Shown here piece after piece: positions 42,438 through 51,735 of a DNA stretch of 64,000 nucleotides. Under the pieces are notes generated by a model. The model had not been told where the DNA came from. It did not search any database and was given only the letters and a program-made list of their open reading frames with translations. A program made the translations under genes and the position numbers. The number at the start of each line of letters is the position of its first letter. Positions within the stretch are counted from its first letter, which is position 1. This stretch comes from Streptomyces europaeiscabiei (lineage in GTDB: Bacteria; Actinomycetota; Actinomycetes; Streptomycetales; Streptomycetaceae): NCBI RefSeq assembly GCF_036346855.1, contig NZ_CP107841.1:4778001-4842000 (forward strand), given 5' to 3'.

Positions 42438-43331
42438 ATGTGCCCCCAGCGGCAGCAGCCTCCCCGAGGGCAGCAGTCTTCCGACCGGCAGCGGTCTTCC
42501 GACCGGCAGCCGTCCCCTCAGCGCGAGGTCTCCGCCTGGCGGCCGCGTGTGCCCGGCATCGTCGAGGTGTTCCACGCGCACTACACGGAGTACGCGTACC
42601 CGATGCACGTGCACGACGTCTGGACGCTGCTGATCGTCGACGACGGGGCCGTGCGGTACGCGTTGGACCGGCACGAGCACGGGACGCCGAACGACACGGT
42701 CTCGCTGCTGCCGCCGTATGTGCCGCACGACGGGGCGCCGGTCACGGACGAGGGCTTCCGCAAGCGGGTGCTGTACCTGGATTCGAGCACGTTGGACGAG
42801 AGTCTCATCGGGGCGGCGGTGGACGAGCCCGACCTGCGGGATCCGCTCCTGCGGCAGCGGGTGGGGCAGTTGCACGCGGCGCTCGCGCGGCCGGGGGACG
42901 AACTGGAGGCGGAGAGCCGGCTGGCGCTCGTCGGGGAGCGGCTGCGCGGGCATCTACGCAGGCCGCCGACACCTTCGCCCTCGCAGGCACCCGCCGGTCG
43001 CACGGTCGCCCATCGGCTGCGTGAGCTTCTCGACGAGCGGGTCGCGGACGGGGTGACGCTGGAGGAGGCCGCGGGAACGGTGCACGCCCACCCCGCACAT
43101 CTCGTACGGGCGTTCGGGGCGGCCTTCGGGATCGCGCCGCACCAGTATCTGATGTCCCGGCGGGTGGAGCGGGCGAGACGGCTGCTGCTGGACGGGATGC
43201 GGCCGGGCGAGGCCGCGGCGGTGGCCGGGTTCTACGACCAGGCGCATCTGACGCGGCACTTCAGGCGGTGGGTGGGTGTCACCCCTGGCCGCTATCGGAG
43301 CGGTCGGCCACCTCGCGGGTCAGGTGACTGA
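42438..43331 (+). CDS. AraC-family transcriptional regulator
   Basis: 297 aa. Residues 1-30 are Gln/Ser-rich. An AraC-type cupin arm/ligand domain follows (HAHYTEYAYPMHVHDVWTLL, with His residues of the cupin). The C-terminal double helix-turn-helix runs VTLEEAAGTVHAHPAHLVRA and RPGEAAAVAGFYDQAHLTRH, ending FRRWVGVTPGRYR. It probably controls the divergent DUF2000 gene and itself. Its 3' end overlaps the convergent YbjN gene by 53 bases. Confidence 0.92.
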   Translation: MCPQRQQPPRGQQSSDRQRSSDRQPSPQREVSAWRPRVPGIVEVFHAHYTEYAYPMHVHDVWTLLIVDDGAVRYALDRHEHGTPNDTVSLLPPYVPHDGAPVTDEGFRKRVLYLDSSTLDESLIGAAVDEPDLRDPLLRQRVGQLHAALARPGDELEAESRLALVGERLRGHLRRPPTPSPSQAPAGRTVAHRLRELLDERVADGVTLEEAAGTVHAHPAHLVRAFGAAFGIAPHQYLMSRRVERARRLLLDGMRPGEAAAVAGFYDQAHLTRHFRRWVGVTPGRYRSGRPPRGSGD

Positions 43332-43791
43332 ACGCGTCCAGATTGCGGGTCGACTCCCCGCGGGACACACGCCACGCGTACTCCTTGCGGATGGCGGAGG
43401 CGAAGCCCAGTTCGAGGAGGGTGTTGAAGGCGCCGTCGGCCGCTTCCAGGACCTGGCCCAGGAGGCCGTCGATCCCGTCCGGGGTGACGGCGGAGAGCGG
43501 CAGCCGGGCCGTGACGTAGACGTCGCCGAGCGGGTCGACGGCGTAACTCACGCCGTACAGCTTGAGGTTGCGCTCCAGGAGCCAGCGGTGGACGCCCGCC
43601 TCGTTCTCGTCGGGGTGACGGATCACGAAGGCGTTGAGGGAGAGCGAGTGCCGGCCGACGATCAGCGAGACGGTTGTCGAGAGTTTGCGGGTGCCGGGGA
43701 GTTTCACGACGTAGTTGCCGGGTGCCGGGCTCTCCCACTCCAGCTCGGCCTCGTTGAGGACCTGCTCGATGATCGACGCTTCGTCAGCCAT
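43279..43791 (-). CDS. YbjN domain-containing protein
   Basis: 170 aa. The pattern LEWESPAPGNYVVKLPGTRK, VSLIVGRHSLSLNAFVIRHP, HRWLLERNLKLYGVSYAVD is that of YbjN/type III secretion chaperone-like folds. Actinobacterial homologs lie next to mshA in many genomes; their role is unknown. Downstream of mshA? No: it is on the same strand and lies beyond the mshA stop by 65 bases, so it can be cotranscribed with mshA. ATG at 43791. Confidence 0.87.
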   Translation of the reverse strand: MADEASIIEQVLNEAELEWESPAPGNYVVKLPGTRKLSTTVSLIVGRHSLSLNAFVIRHPDENEAGVHRWLLERNLKLYGVSYAVDPLGDVYVTARLPLSAVTPDGIDGLLGQVLEAADGAFNTLLELGFASAIRKEYAWRVSRGESTRNLDAFSHLTREVADRSDSGQG

Positions 43792-43855
43792 GGGGCGAGC
43801 GTACCCGCCGGTACGAGCGGGTCGAAGGCGCGCCCGTGAGGGGGTGCCCGACGGC

Positions 43856-45196
43856 TCACCCGTAGAGACCCCGCACCCGGTGGCGGCGGTGGTCCTGCAT
43901 GGCGGCCGTGTACACGTCCGCGGTGACGGCGGCCGACGTGTCCCAGCCGAAGGACTCGGCGTGGCGAGCCGCGGCCGCGCCCATGCGGGCGGGCAGCTCG
44001 GGGGTGTCGGCGAAGTCGCGGAGCACGCGCGCGTAGTCGACGGGATCGTGGCCCTGGACCAGGAAACCGGTCCGCCCGTCGCGCACGGCGACCGGGAGGC
44101 CGCCGACCGACGCCGCCAGCACCGGCGTACCGGCCGCCTGCGCCTCGATGGCGACGAGCCCGAAGGACTCGCTGTACGACGGCATGACCAGCACCGACGC
44201 CGCCCGGAACCAGTCCGCGAGCTGCTCCTGGCCGACGGGCGGCCGGAACCGTACGACATCGGCGATCCCGAGCCGCGCGGCCAGCTTCTGCAGGCCTTCC
44301 GGCTTGGCGAGGCCGCTGCCGCTCGGCCCGCCGACCACCGGTACGACGATCCTCGACCGCAGCTCGGGACGCTCGTCGAGGAGGACGGCGACTGCGCGGA
44401 GCAGGACGTCCGGGGCCTTGAGCGGCTGGATGCGGCCGGCGAAGAGAGGGATCAGGGCGTCCTGGGGCAGGCCGAGACGGGCCCTCGCCGCGGCGCGGCC
44501 GTCGGCGGGACGGAAGCGGTCGAGGTTGACGCCCGGGTGGACGACGGCGACCTTGGCCGGGTCGGCCTCGTAGTGGCGTACGAGTTCGTCGGCCTCCTCG
44601 GCCGTGTTGGCGATGAGGCGGTCGGCGGCGCGGACTATCTGGGTCTCGCCGATGACACGGGCGGCGGGCTCGGGGGTGTCGTCGTCGGCGAGCGCGGCGT
44701 TCTTGACCTTGGCCATCGTGTGCATGGCGTGCACCAGGGGGACGCCCCAGCGTTCGGCGGCGAGCCAGCCGACATGGCCGGAGAGCCAGTAGTGCGAGTG
44801 GACCAGGTCGTAGTGGCCGGGGCGGTGGCCCGCCCATGCCTGCATCACACCGTGCGTGAAGGCGCACAACTGGGCCGGGAGTTCCTCCTTCGCCAGCCCC
44901 TCGTACGGGCCCGCGTCGACGTGCCGGACCAGAACACCCGGGGCCAGCTCGACCTTCGGGGGCAGGGCGCCGGTCGTGGCCCGGGTGAAGATCTCCACCT
45001 CGATGTTCTGCGCGGCCAGCCGCTGCGCCAGCTCCACGATGTAGACGTTCATCCCGCCCGCGTCACCCGTGCCGGGCTGGTGCAGCGGCGATGTGTGCAC
45101 CGAGAGCATCGCGACCCGGCGCGGCTTCCGGTGCAGCCGAAGCCGCGCCGCGCCGACCGGGGAGCGTCGCCCGAGCCTGCTGACGTAGTGGCTCAC
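43856..45196 (-). CDS. mshA: D-inositol-3-phosphate glycosyltransferase MshA
   Basis: 446-aa GT-B glycosyltransferase (GT4). N-terminal domain [20 protein letters not shown], with the GDAGGMNVY loop that binds the acceptor. C-terminal domain [20 protein letters not shown] and the EX7E motif [20 protein letters not shown]. It joins GlcNAc from UDP-GlcNAc to inositol-3-phosphate, the first step of mycothiol synthesis. The start is a GTG at 45196. The upstream region is AT-rich with a short ATTTCCTCTTTGCAGAATTA stretch, probably the promoter region. Confidence 0.95.
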   Translation of the reverse strand: MSHYVSRLGRRSPVGAARLRLHRKPRRVAMLSVHTSPLHQPGTGDAGGMNVYIVELAQRLAAQNIEVEIFTRATTGALPPKVELAPGVLVRHVDAGPYEGLAKEELPAQLCAFTHGVMQAWAGHRPGHYDLVHSHYWLSGHVGWLAAERWGVPLVHAMHTMAKVKNAALADDDTPEPAARVIGETQIVRAADRLIANTAEEADELVRHYEADPAKVAVVHPGVNLDRFRPADGRAAARARLGLPQDALIPLFAGRIQPLKAPDVLLRAVAVLLDERPELRSRIVVPVVGGPSGSGLAKPEGLQKLAARLGIADVVRFRPPVGQEQLADWFRAASVLVMPSYSESFGLVAIEAQAAGTPVLAASVGGLPVAVRDGRTGFLVQGHDPVDYARVLRDFADTPELPARMGAAAARHAESFGWDTSAAVTADVYTAAMQDHRRHRVRGLYG

Positions 45197-45387
45197 GTGG
45201 CGGTCCTCCTCGCTCCGGGCATGCCGTTAGGAGGGCATGGGATCCCTCTGGACAGGAGGAACGTCGGAGGAAGCAGTTCCATTTCCTCTTTGCAGAATTA
45301 TTACCGAACCTCGCTCAACCGTTCGATCGCTTGAGGAGTGGAGGGCGGGCAGGCCGCCGTGTATGCGAGGGGCGAGGGAGATCGCTC

Positions 45388-45490
45388 GCAGGCGAGGGGT
45401 CGGGGGAAGCGCCCGCAGGCGAGGGGTCGGGGGAAGCGCCCGCAGGCGAGGGGTCGGGGGAAGCGCCCGCAGGCGAGGGGCGGGGGGAAT
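45388..45490. repeat. 27-bp tandem repeat, 3 perfect plus flanking degenerate copies
   Basis: The unit starts GCAGGCGAGGGGTCGGGGGA and ends AGCGCCC. Copies begin at 45388, 45415 and 45442, a truncated copy at 45469, and a weak one before 45388. It fills much of the 360-base gap between mshA and the methyltransferase gene. Read in frame it would encode an ARGRGKRPQ repeat, but that frame lacks coding signs. Confidence 0.92.
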
Positions 45491-45556
45491 CGATTGCTCG
45501 CGAGAGGCCGGGGACTGCGCGATCACCGCATACGGCTGCGGGAATACGCTCACTCC

Positions 45557-46354
45557 ATGGCAAGACCAGTCGGCACCGTGACGCGCGGCACCACCAACCC
45601 CAACCGCCTGCGCCGCATGGACCGCTGGATCGCGGCCGCACACGGCGCCGAACTCCGCCGTGCCACCACCCCCCTCGCCGTCGACCTCGGCTACGGCGCC
45701 GCCCCCTGGACGGCCGTCGAACTCCTGCGACGCCTCCGCGCGACAGCGCCCCGCACCCGGGTGGTCGGCATCGAGATCGACCCGGCCAGGGTCGCGGCGG
45801 CGCAACCGTACGAGTGCGAGGGCCTGACCTTCCGGCACGGCGGCTTCGAGGTGCCGGTACCCGGCCGCCCGACCCTCATCCGGGCGGCGAACGTCCTGCG
45901 CCAGTACGACGAGGAGGAGGTCACGGCCGTCTGGGAGCGCCTGTGCGCCCGCCTCGAACCGGCCACCCCCTCTTCCTCCGGAGGCCTGCTCGTCGAGGGC
46001 ACCTGCGACGAGATCGGCCGTCGGCACGTCTGGGTGGCGCTCGGCCCGGAGGGCCCCCGCACGGTCACCTTCGCCACCCGGCTCGGCTCCCTGGACCGCC
46101 CCTCCGACCTCGCCGAGCGCCTCCCCAAAGCGCTCATCCACCGCAACGTCCCCGGCGAACCCGTGCACGCCTTCCTCCGCGACTTCGACCGCGCCTGGGC
46201 CGCCGCGGCCCCGTACGCCTCGTACGGCGCCCGCCAGCGCTGGATCCGCGCGGTCCGCGCCCTGAGCGCGGACTGGCCGGTACGGGACGGGGCGACGCGG
46301 TGGCGGCAGGGCGAAGTCACGGTGGCATGGGAGGCGTTGGCGCCAAGGGGGTGA
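45557..46354 (+). CDS. class I SAM-dependent methyltransferase-like protein
   Basis: 265 aa from the ATG at 45557. The motif I region LAVDLGYGAAPWTAVELLRR is followed by VVGIEIDPARVAAAQ (motif II acidic residue binding the ribose) and LTFRHGGFEVP. The C-terminal half is basic and helical (AFLRDFDRAWAAAAPYASYG). The substrate is not predictable. The longer upstream frame runs through the 27-bp repeats and is rejected as coding. Divergent from mshA. Confidence 0.8.
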   Translation: MARPVGTVTRGTTNPNRLRRMDRWIAAAHGAELRRATTPLAVDLGYGAAPWTAVELLRRLRATAPRTRVVGIEIDPARVAAAQPYECEGLTFRHGGFEVPVPGRPTLIRAANVLRQYDEEEVTAVWERLCARLEPATPSSSGGLLVEGTCDEIGRRHVWVALGPEGPRTVTFATRLGSLDRPSDLAERLPKALIHRNVPGEPVHAFLRDFDRAWAAAAPYASYGARQRWIRAVRALSADWPVRDGATRWRQGEVTVAWEALAPRG

Positions 46355-46671
46355 GCGCGCGCCCGACCCACCCCGCACCGCACCCGGTTCGGTAACTCAG
46401 AGCAACATTTCGTGACGCACGGGAACGATCTCCCTGTGCCGTTCGTCGGACGGACGGGAGCACACGAGGGCACACACAGGGGCCGACACGGTGGGCGACA
46501 CGTGAGCGACGGCACGCAGGTGGGAGCAGGCGGGAAACAAGGGAGTGCCAAGAGAAGGGAGTTCTTGCCCACCTCTGTCGTATTGCGCGACGCCGTGACA
46601 CGATCACCGGGCACCGGCAGGTTACTGACGGTTAACCAGTTCTGTTTCTATTGGGGTTGGGGGCAAGGGGT
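46355..46671. other. leader region of the NlpC/P60 gene
   Basis: 317 bases without a gene. NlpC/P60 genes in streptomycetes are often preceded by a cyclic-di-AMP (ydaO/yuaA) riboswitch. I looked for its conserved blocks and did not find a convincing set, although the region is long enough. The last 60 bases are AT-richer (GTTTCTATTGGGG) and may contain the promoter. Confidence 0.4.
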
Positions 46672-47817
46672 ATGGGAGCCGGCAAGCGGCGCCTGACCAT
46701 GGCGGCCGTGGCCGTGGTCTGCGCGATGACCGTGCTGGGCGCACCGGTCGACGCGTACGCGAGCCAGAGGAAACCGACCGAGCCGACCCCGAGCCCGACG
46801 CCTTCCCCCTCGCACAATGCGGGCAGTCCAGGTGCGTCAGGCGGTTCCAGCACCCCGGACACGGACCCGACCCCCGTGACGAACGAGGAGTTGGAGGCCG
46901 TACGCGAAAAGCTGGAGAGCCTCTACCACGACGCGGCGGTGGCCACGGACGCGTACAACGCGGCCGAGGAGAAGGCCGACAGGCAGTCCGAGGAGATCGT
47001 CGATCTGGCCCACGAGGTCGTCCAGGGCCACGCGAAGCTGGACAAGTTGCAGGACCTCATCGGCGCCGCGGCCCGCGCCCAGTACCGCGGCGGCGGCCTC
47101 CCGTCCGAGGTGCAGCTGTGGCTGAGCGAGAACCCCCAGGACTTCCTTGAGGGGGCGGACCGCCTGCGGCAGGGACAGCTCGCGACCAAGGGCCTGCTCG
47201 CCGAAATGACCCGGACCCAGGAGGACTTGGAGCAGTACTCCAAGGACGCCTCAGCGCGCTGGGAAAAGCTGGAGGCCAACCGCAAGGCCAAGGAAAAGGC
47301 CAAGAAGAAGATCAAGAAGCAGATCGCCGCCGCCCAGGAGCTGGAGGGGCAGCTGGAGGACGACGAGCGGGAGCGGCTGGCGCAGCTGGAGGAGGACGCC
47401 GCGCAGCAGTCACAGGCCACGTGGCTGGGCTCCGGCATCCTCGACGAGATCAACGGCAAGGCGTCCCCGCAGGGCAAGACGGCCGTGAAGTTCGCGACGG
47501 ACCAAATAGGCAAATGGTACGAATGGGGCGCCGAGGGCCCCGACACCTACGACTGCTCCGGCCTCACCAGCCAGGCCTGGGCCGCCGCCGGCCTGACCAT
47601 CCCCCGCACCTCCCAGGAGCAGTGGCGACAGCTCAAGCACATCGACATCCAGGACATGCGCCCCGGCGACCTCATCATCTACAACTCCGACGCCAGCCAC
47701 GTCGCGATGTACCTGGGCAACGGCTCCATCGTCCACGCCCCCCGACCGAACCGTAAGGTGTCGATCGCGGGCGCGGGGACGATGCAGATCCTTGGGGTCG
47801 TACGACCGGACGCGTGA
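46672..47817 (+). CDS. secreted NlpC/P60 peptidoglycan endopeptidase with coiled-coil domain
   Basis: 381 aa from the ATG at 46672 after GGGGCAAGGGG. Signal peptide residues 1-33 (LTMAAVAVVCAMTVLGAPVD), a Pro/Ser linker, then a long coiled coil (about residues 75-240, rich in Glu, Lys and Ala). The C-terminal NlpC/P60 domain carries the catalytic Cys in TYDCSGLTSQAWAAAG, the His in SDASHVAMYLGNG and the third residue in IVHAPRP. It cleaves D-Glu-diaminopimelate bonds of stem peptides, like RipA/CwlO-type enzymes in cell separation or spore germination. The coiled coil is the likely auto-inhibitory or partner-binding part. Confidence 0.93.
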   Translation: MGAGKRRLTMAAVAVVCAMTVLGAPVDAYASQRKPTEPTPSPTPSPSHNAGSPGASGGSSTPDTDPTPVTNEELEAVREKLESLYHDAAVATDAYNAAEEKADRQSEEIVDLAHEVVQGHAKLDKLQDLIGAAARAQYRGGGLPSEVQLWLSENPQDFLEGADRLRQGQLATKGLLAEMTRTQEDLEQYSKDASARWEKLEANRKAKEKAKKKIKKQIAAAQELEGQLEDDERERLAQLEEDAAQQSQATWLGSGILDEINGKASPQGKTAVKFATDQIGKWYEWGAEGPDTYDCSGLTSQAWAAAGLTIPRTSQEQWRQLKHIDIQDMRPGDLIIYNSDASHVAMYLGNGSIVHAPRPNRKVSIAGAGTMQILGVVRPDA

Positions 47818-47951
47818 GCCGGACGCGCGTGGCGGACGGGCGAGCCGGACGCGCGTGGCGGGGACGTGAGCCGGACGCGCGTGGCGGGGACGTGAGCCGG
47901 ACGCGCGTGGCGGGGACGTGAGCCGGACGCGCGTGGCGGGGACGTGAGCCG
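47814..47951. repeat. 26-bp tandem repeat, about 5 copies
   Basis: Units starting GTGAGCCGGACGCGCGTGGC and ending GGGGAC repeat from the NlpC/P60 stop codon onward; the first copy includes the stop. The last three copies are identical. Confidence 0.92.
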
Positions 47952-48804
47952 GGGATGGGTCGCAACAGAGGTTCGGGCATCCCATCGCTGCGGGGGCGAC
48001 GAGCTACCACTACCGCGGGGGCGACGAGCTGCAGGACTCGCCGGCTTCAGGGGCACACGAGCTACGGGACTCACTGCCGCAGGGGCACACGTGCTACGGG
48101 ACACGCTGACCGCAGGGGCACACGAGCCACGGGACACGCTGACCGCAGGGGCTCGTCAACCGGGGCCTCGCCAAAGCTGCGGGGCCCGTCCACCGCAGGC
48201 TCGCCAAAGCCACAGGGGTCCAGGGGGGCGCAGCGCCCCTGGCGGGGTCCGGGGCGGAGCCCCGTGAGGGCAGCGCCGCGGACACCGGCACGCGGGCGGG
48301 GTCGAAGGGGCGCAGCCCCTGGGGATGGGACGGGTAGGGGCGGCGCGGGCGAGATCCCCCTACGCCAGCCGGACCAGGACCGCACCCCACCCCCGCCCCC
48401 ACCCCAACCCTGACTCCGACCCCAGCCCCACCCCTGACTCCGCCCCCAGCCGCACCCCGACCCCAACCCCAGCCCAGCCCTCGCCTCACCCCCGCCCGGC
48501 CAGCCAGCCAGCCAACGCAGGCCCCCCAGGTCCCAGGCCCCGAAAACCCCGCGTGACCCACCCCACGTGACTCTCACCACCTTCCCCACCCAGGCTCAAC
48601 CCTCACCGCGTGACATACGTCATCTCAGGAGAAAGCCCTGCCATGTCCAAGTGCGGTACAGGATGCGGCATATGACTCCGGCCGATTGCCGCCCAACGCC
48701 CCGCCGACCATTCCGTTGCGGCGGCGCCTGGCGCTAAGGTCCCCGTCGATGGGTCGAGGTCTCTCGCCCGCCGTGCCCTCGGGGGGAGGGAAGGAACCAA
48801 GAAG
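47952..48804. other. repeat-rich non-coding gap of 0.85 kb
   Basis: No gene seen. From 48003 to 48170 there are about four imperfect 33-36 base units of the type CGCAGGGGCACACGAGCCAC. Around 48215-48330 lie hairpin-forming GGGGCGCAGCGCCCC and AGGGGCGCAGCCCCTGGGG motifs common between Streptomyces genes. From 48375 to 48520 there is a C-rich tract with CCCCAACCCTGACTCCGACC units. The response-regulator gene promoter should lie near 48730-48800. Confidence 0.6.
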
Positions 48805-50235
48805 ATGCCCGTACCCATACCGCGGCAGAGAGCGATCCCGGCCGCGGAAAGTGGTCAGGCGCACGCCGTGTCCGCACCCAGCGGACCATCCGGAGAGGGG
48901 GCCGCCATGAACGCCCCGGCCCTGGCCCCTGCAAACGGCTCGAACCCGCCCGGCCCTGCCGGCGACCGTGCCATGGCCCCGGCAGGACCCACCGGTCCGA
49001 CCGCACAGTCCGGCGGCCCCACCAACCTCACGGTCCTCCTCATCGAGGACGACCCGGCGGTTTCCCTCAACGTGCCCGAGCTGCTCGACTCCACGGGCAG
49101 GCCGATCCGCGTCCGCACCGCCCGCAACCTCACCGAGGCCCAGCGACTGCTGACCGACGACGTCAACTGCATCCTCCTGGACCTGGCGCTCCCGGCCCCG
49201 GCCCGCCCCACCGACGCGGACACCGAAGCGGCCGACGGCCCCGACGACGAACTCTCCGTCCTCAAACAGGTCCTGGAACTGGCCCCCCGCCACGCCGTCC
49301 TGGCACTCACCGACTCCGGCGACACCGAACGCGGCACGGAGGCGGTACGGGTCGGCGCACAGGACTACCTCTTCCGGGACGAGGTGGACGGCCGTCTCCT
49401 GAGCCGCGCGATCCGCTACGCGGTGGAGCGGAAGCGGTCGGACACGGCCGAGCGCCGGCTCACGGAATCCAAGCTGCGTGCCCAGGAGAACGCCCGCCTG
49501 GAGCGCGGCCTGCTGCCGACGCCGCTCCTGGAGGGCTCGTCCCTGCGATTCGCCGCCCGCTACCGGCCGGGCCGTTCCCGCGCCCTGCTCGGCGGCGACT
49601 TCTACGACACCGTCCGCACCCCGGACGGCACCGTGCACGTCATGATCGGCGATGTCTGCGGCCACGGCCCCGACGAGGCGGCACTCGGCGTGGAGCTGCG
49701 GATCGCCTGGCGGGCGCTGACCTTCGCAGGGCTGTGCGGCGACGAGCTGCTGTCCACCCTGCAACGCGTCCTGGAGCACGAGCGCGAGAGCGACGAGATC
49801 TTCGCGACGCTCTGCACGGTCGACATCGCCCCCGACGGCCGCCGCGCGGGCCTCTGCCTCGCCGGCCATCCGTCCCCGCTGATCGCCCGCCACGGCCGCG
49901 GCGGCCGGCCCACCCCGCCGGCCGAGCTGCTGCCGTACGACAACGGCGGCCCGGCCCTCGGCCTCCTGCCGAACGCCCGCTGGCCGCGCACGCAGATCGA
50001 GCTGGGCGCCGCCTGGAGTCTGATGCTCTACACCGACGGCCTGATAGAAGGCCGGATCGGCCAGGGCAAGGAGCGGCTGGGCCAGGACGGCATGGTGGAG
50101 ATGGTCCGCCGCCAGTTCGCCGAGGGCCTGCGCGGCGAGGATCTGCTGCGCGCCGCGGTGAACGAGGTCCGCGACCTCAACGGCGGCGAACTGACCGACG
50201 ACGTGGCGGTCCTCATGCTGGACCGGGAAGTCTGA
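48805..50235 (+). CDS. response regulator fused to PP2C-type serine phosphatase (RsbU/SpoIIE-like)
   Basis: 476 aa. After a 70-residue Pro/Ala-rich tail comes a receiver domain (NLTVLLIEDDPAVSLNVPEL; phospho-acceptor Asp in NCILLDLALPAP at about residue 133; VGAQDYLFRDEVD). A coiled linker and a PPM phosphatase domain follow, with metal-binding Asp residues in LLGGDFYDTVRTPDG, VMIGDVCGHGPDEAA, LMLYTDGLIEG and LTDDVAVLML. Such proteins dephosphorylate anti-anti-sigma factors in partner-switching control of sigma-B-like factors. The receiver insert ARPTDADTEAADGPDDE is unusual. Two inner ATGs (48907, 48973) are possible starts. Confidence 0.92.
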   Translation: MPVPIPRQRAIPAAESGQAHAVSAPSGPSGEGAAMNAPALAPANGSNPPGPAGDRAMAPAGPTGPTAQSGGPTNLTVLLIEDDPAVSLNVPELLDSTGRPIRVRTARNLTEAQRLLTDDVNCILLDLALPAPARPTDADTEAADGPDDELSVLKQVLELAPRHAVLALTDSGDTERGTEAVRVGAQDYLFRDEVDGRLLSRAIRYAVERKRSDTAERRLTESKLRAQENARLERGLLPTPLLEGSSLRFAARYRPGRSRALLGGDFYDTVRTPDGTVHVMIGDVCGHGPDEAALGVELRIAWRALTFAGLCGDELLSTLQRVLEHERESDEIFATLCTVDIAPDGRRAGLCLAGHPSPLIARHGRGGRPTPPAELLPYDNGGPALGLLPNARWPRTQIELGAAWSLMLYTDGLIEGRIGQGKERLGQDGMVEMVRRQFAEGLRGEDLLRAAVNEVRDLNGGELTDDVAVLMLDREV

Positions 50236-50346
50236 TTCCGGAGCCGGACACGAATGCCGGACCGGGACGGTTGGTTCCGGAGCCGGACCCAACCGACTCC
50301 GGCCGATCCGCCTCGACCGGGGTCACGGACCCCCGTCGACAGCCGT

Positions 50347-50470
50347 GTCGGTAGAGGTCATCGGCCACCGTGTCGGTCCAGGTCACCCGCGACCGTGTCG
50401 GTCCAGGTCACCCGCGACCGTGTCGGTCGAGGTCACCCGCGACCGTGTCGGTCGAGGTCACCGGCCGCCG
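50347..50470. repeat. 25-bp tandem repeat, 5 copies
   Basis: Period of exactly 25 bases (copies start at 50347, 50372, 50397, 50422, 50447), consensus GTCGGTCCAGGTCACCCGCG plus ACCGT. The last copy enters the 3' end of the minus-strand DUF2516 gene. It lies between convergent gene ends. Confidence 0.92.
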
Positions 50471-50802
50471 TTGTACGGGCCGTACGGGCCGTCGCTGCTG
50501 GAGCCGCGACGGCCGCCGCCTCCGCCGCCACCGGACACCTGCTTGACCGCGGGCCGCACATCCACGATGTAGACGATGCTGGCGATGACGCCGATGATCG
50601 GCAGGAACGACAGGATCGAGAACAGATAGCTCACGATGAGGGCGATCCCGAGGATGACCAACCAGAACACCTTGGTCTGCTTGTCCGCCGCGCGGAACGC
50701 GTCCTCACGCCGGAACGCGGCGTCGAACAGCCCGAACGCGGCGAGAGCCATCAGGACGATCTTCAGAAGTCCCAGGAACCCCGCGAAGCCCGTCATCAGC
50801 AT
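50458..50802 (-). CDS. DUF2516 family membrane protein
   Basis: 114 aa from the ATG at 50802 (MLMTGFAGFLGLLKIVLMAL). Helices lie at about residues 5-25 and a double-length segment 45-85 (FWLVILGIALIVSYLF, IIGVIASIVYIVDVRPAV). The C-terminal tail is Gly/Ser-rich. The family is restricted to actinobacteria and has no known role. A longer start (50871) adds a basic non-hydrophobic leader and is less likely. It lies next to the XRE/HbhA-like pair on the same strand. Confidence 0.82.
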   Translation of the reverse strand: MLMTGFAGFLGLLKIVLMALAAFGLFDAAFRREDAFRAADKQTKVFWLVILGIALIVSYLFSILSFLPIIGVIASIVYIVDVRPAVKQVSGGGGGGGRRGSSSDGPYGPYNGGR

Positions 50803-51020
50803 GCCGCCCACACCACCCGTTCCGTTCGCTCTTCCGACTGCCGACCGGCTGTCCCGTGCCGGTGCCGACACCTACGCGGCCACCGTACCCGTAGAACGGG
50901 CCGGTCACCCCAAAGGTGCCCGGCCCGTCTCCGTACCGCGAAGTACCGCGCGGGTACCTCTCGCTCTGTCGCCGACCTCTCCGTCGGCTATGTCGCCCAC
51001 CGGGCAGCGCGCCGTGCCGC

Positions 51021-51632
51021 TTACTTGGCGGGCGGGGTGGTCTTCTTCGCGGCCGTCGTCTTCCGGGCCGGAGCCTTCTTCGGCGCGGGCGCGGTCTTCT
51101 TGGCGGCGGGGGCGGGCGCGGCCTGGGCCGGGACCGGCTTGGCGGCGGTCGGCTCGTCCTTGACCTCGACCGGCTTGGCGTTCGGCTCGACGGCGATCGC
51201 GAGCTCCTCGATCTCCTCCGCGGCCTCGCCACGCCAGGTCTTCACGGCCTGCTCACCGTGCTCGGCGACCTTCTCGTACGTCTCCCGGGCCTTCACCGCG
51301 TACTCGGCGGCGACGCCGACGCTGCGCAGCGCGAGGTCCTGAGCGCTCTCACCGAGCTTCTTCAGGTCGGTGTCGAGGGTGCCGATGAACTCGGTGACCT
51401 TGGTCTGCAGGTTCTCCTGGGTCTCCTTGACCCGGGCGGTCGCCTTCTCCTGGACGGCCTTCGGGTCGGTCTGGCGCACGGCCTCGATCTTGGCCGGCGC
51501 GTCGGCGCGCAGCTGCTCGACGATGCCGGGAACCTTCTTCGCCTGCTGGAGGGCGAGGTCGGCGGTGCCGGCGGCGAAGTAGAACGGCGTCGGGTCGGTG
51601 ACGGCCTTGCGGATGTCGTCGGTGATGGCCAT
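51021..51632 (-). CDS. heparin-binding haemagglutinin (HbhA)-like coiled-coil protein
   Basis: 203 aa. An N-terminal helix (AITDDIRKAVTDPTPFYFAA) and a long alpha-helical coiled coil to residue about 145 are followed by a Lys/Ala/Pro-rich tail (PAAKKTAPAPKKAPARKTTA). This matches HbhA of mycobacteria, a surface adhesin that also affects lipid bodies. In streptomycetes the homolog's role is unknown. The ATG at 51632 follows GGAGGACC. The XRE regulator gene lies upstream on the same strand. Confidence 0.87.
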   Translation of the reverse strand: MAITDDIRKAVTDPTPFYFAAGTADLALQQAKKVPGIVEQLRADAPAKIEAVRQTDPKAVQEKATARVKETQENLQTKVTEFIGTLDTDLKKLGESAQDLALRSVGVAAEYAVKARETYEKVAEHGEQAVKTWRGEAAEEIEELAIAVEPNAKPVEVKDEPTAAKPVPAQAAPAPAAKKTAPAPKKAPARKTTAAKKTTPPAK

Positions 51633-51735
51633 GGTGATGGTCCTCCGGGTTGCTTTCAGCTGAGGGTTTGTGTCGTTCCGGTCCGCGTTCGAGAACTCGG
51701 GCGAATCGCCCGAGCCGGCCGCGTCGTCGAGATCG

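Noticed and set aside
45338..45556. N-terminal extension of the methyltransferase through the 27-bp repeats
   Set aside because: The extension is pure repeat (ARGRGKRPQ) with no ribosome site; the ATG at 45557 gives a normal domain start.
46395..46671. Cyclic-di-AMP (ydaO) riboswitch before the NlpC/P60 gene
   Set aside because: Context fits, but I could not find the conserved sequence blocks; a covariance search would decide.
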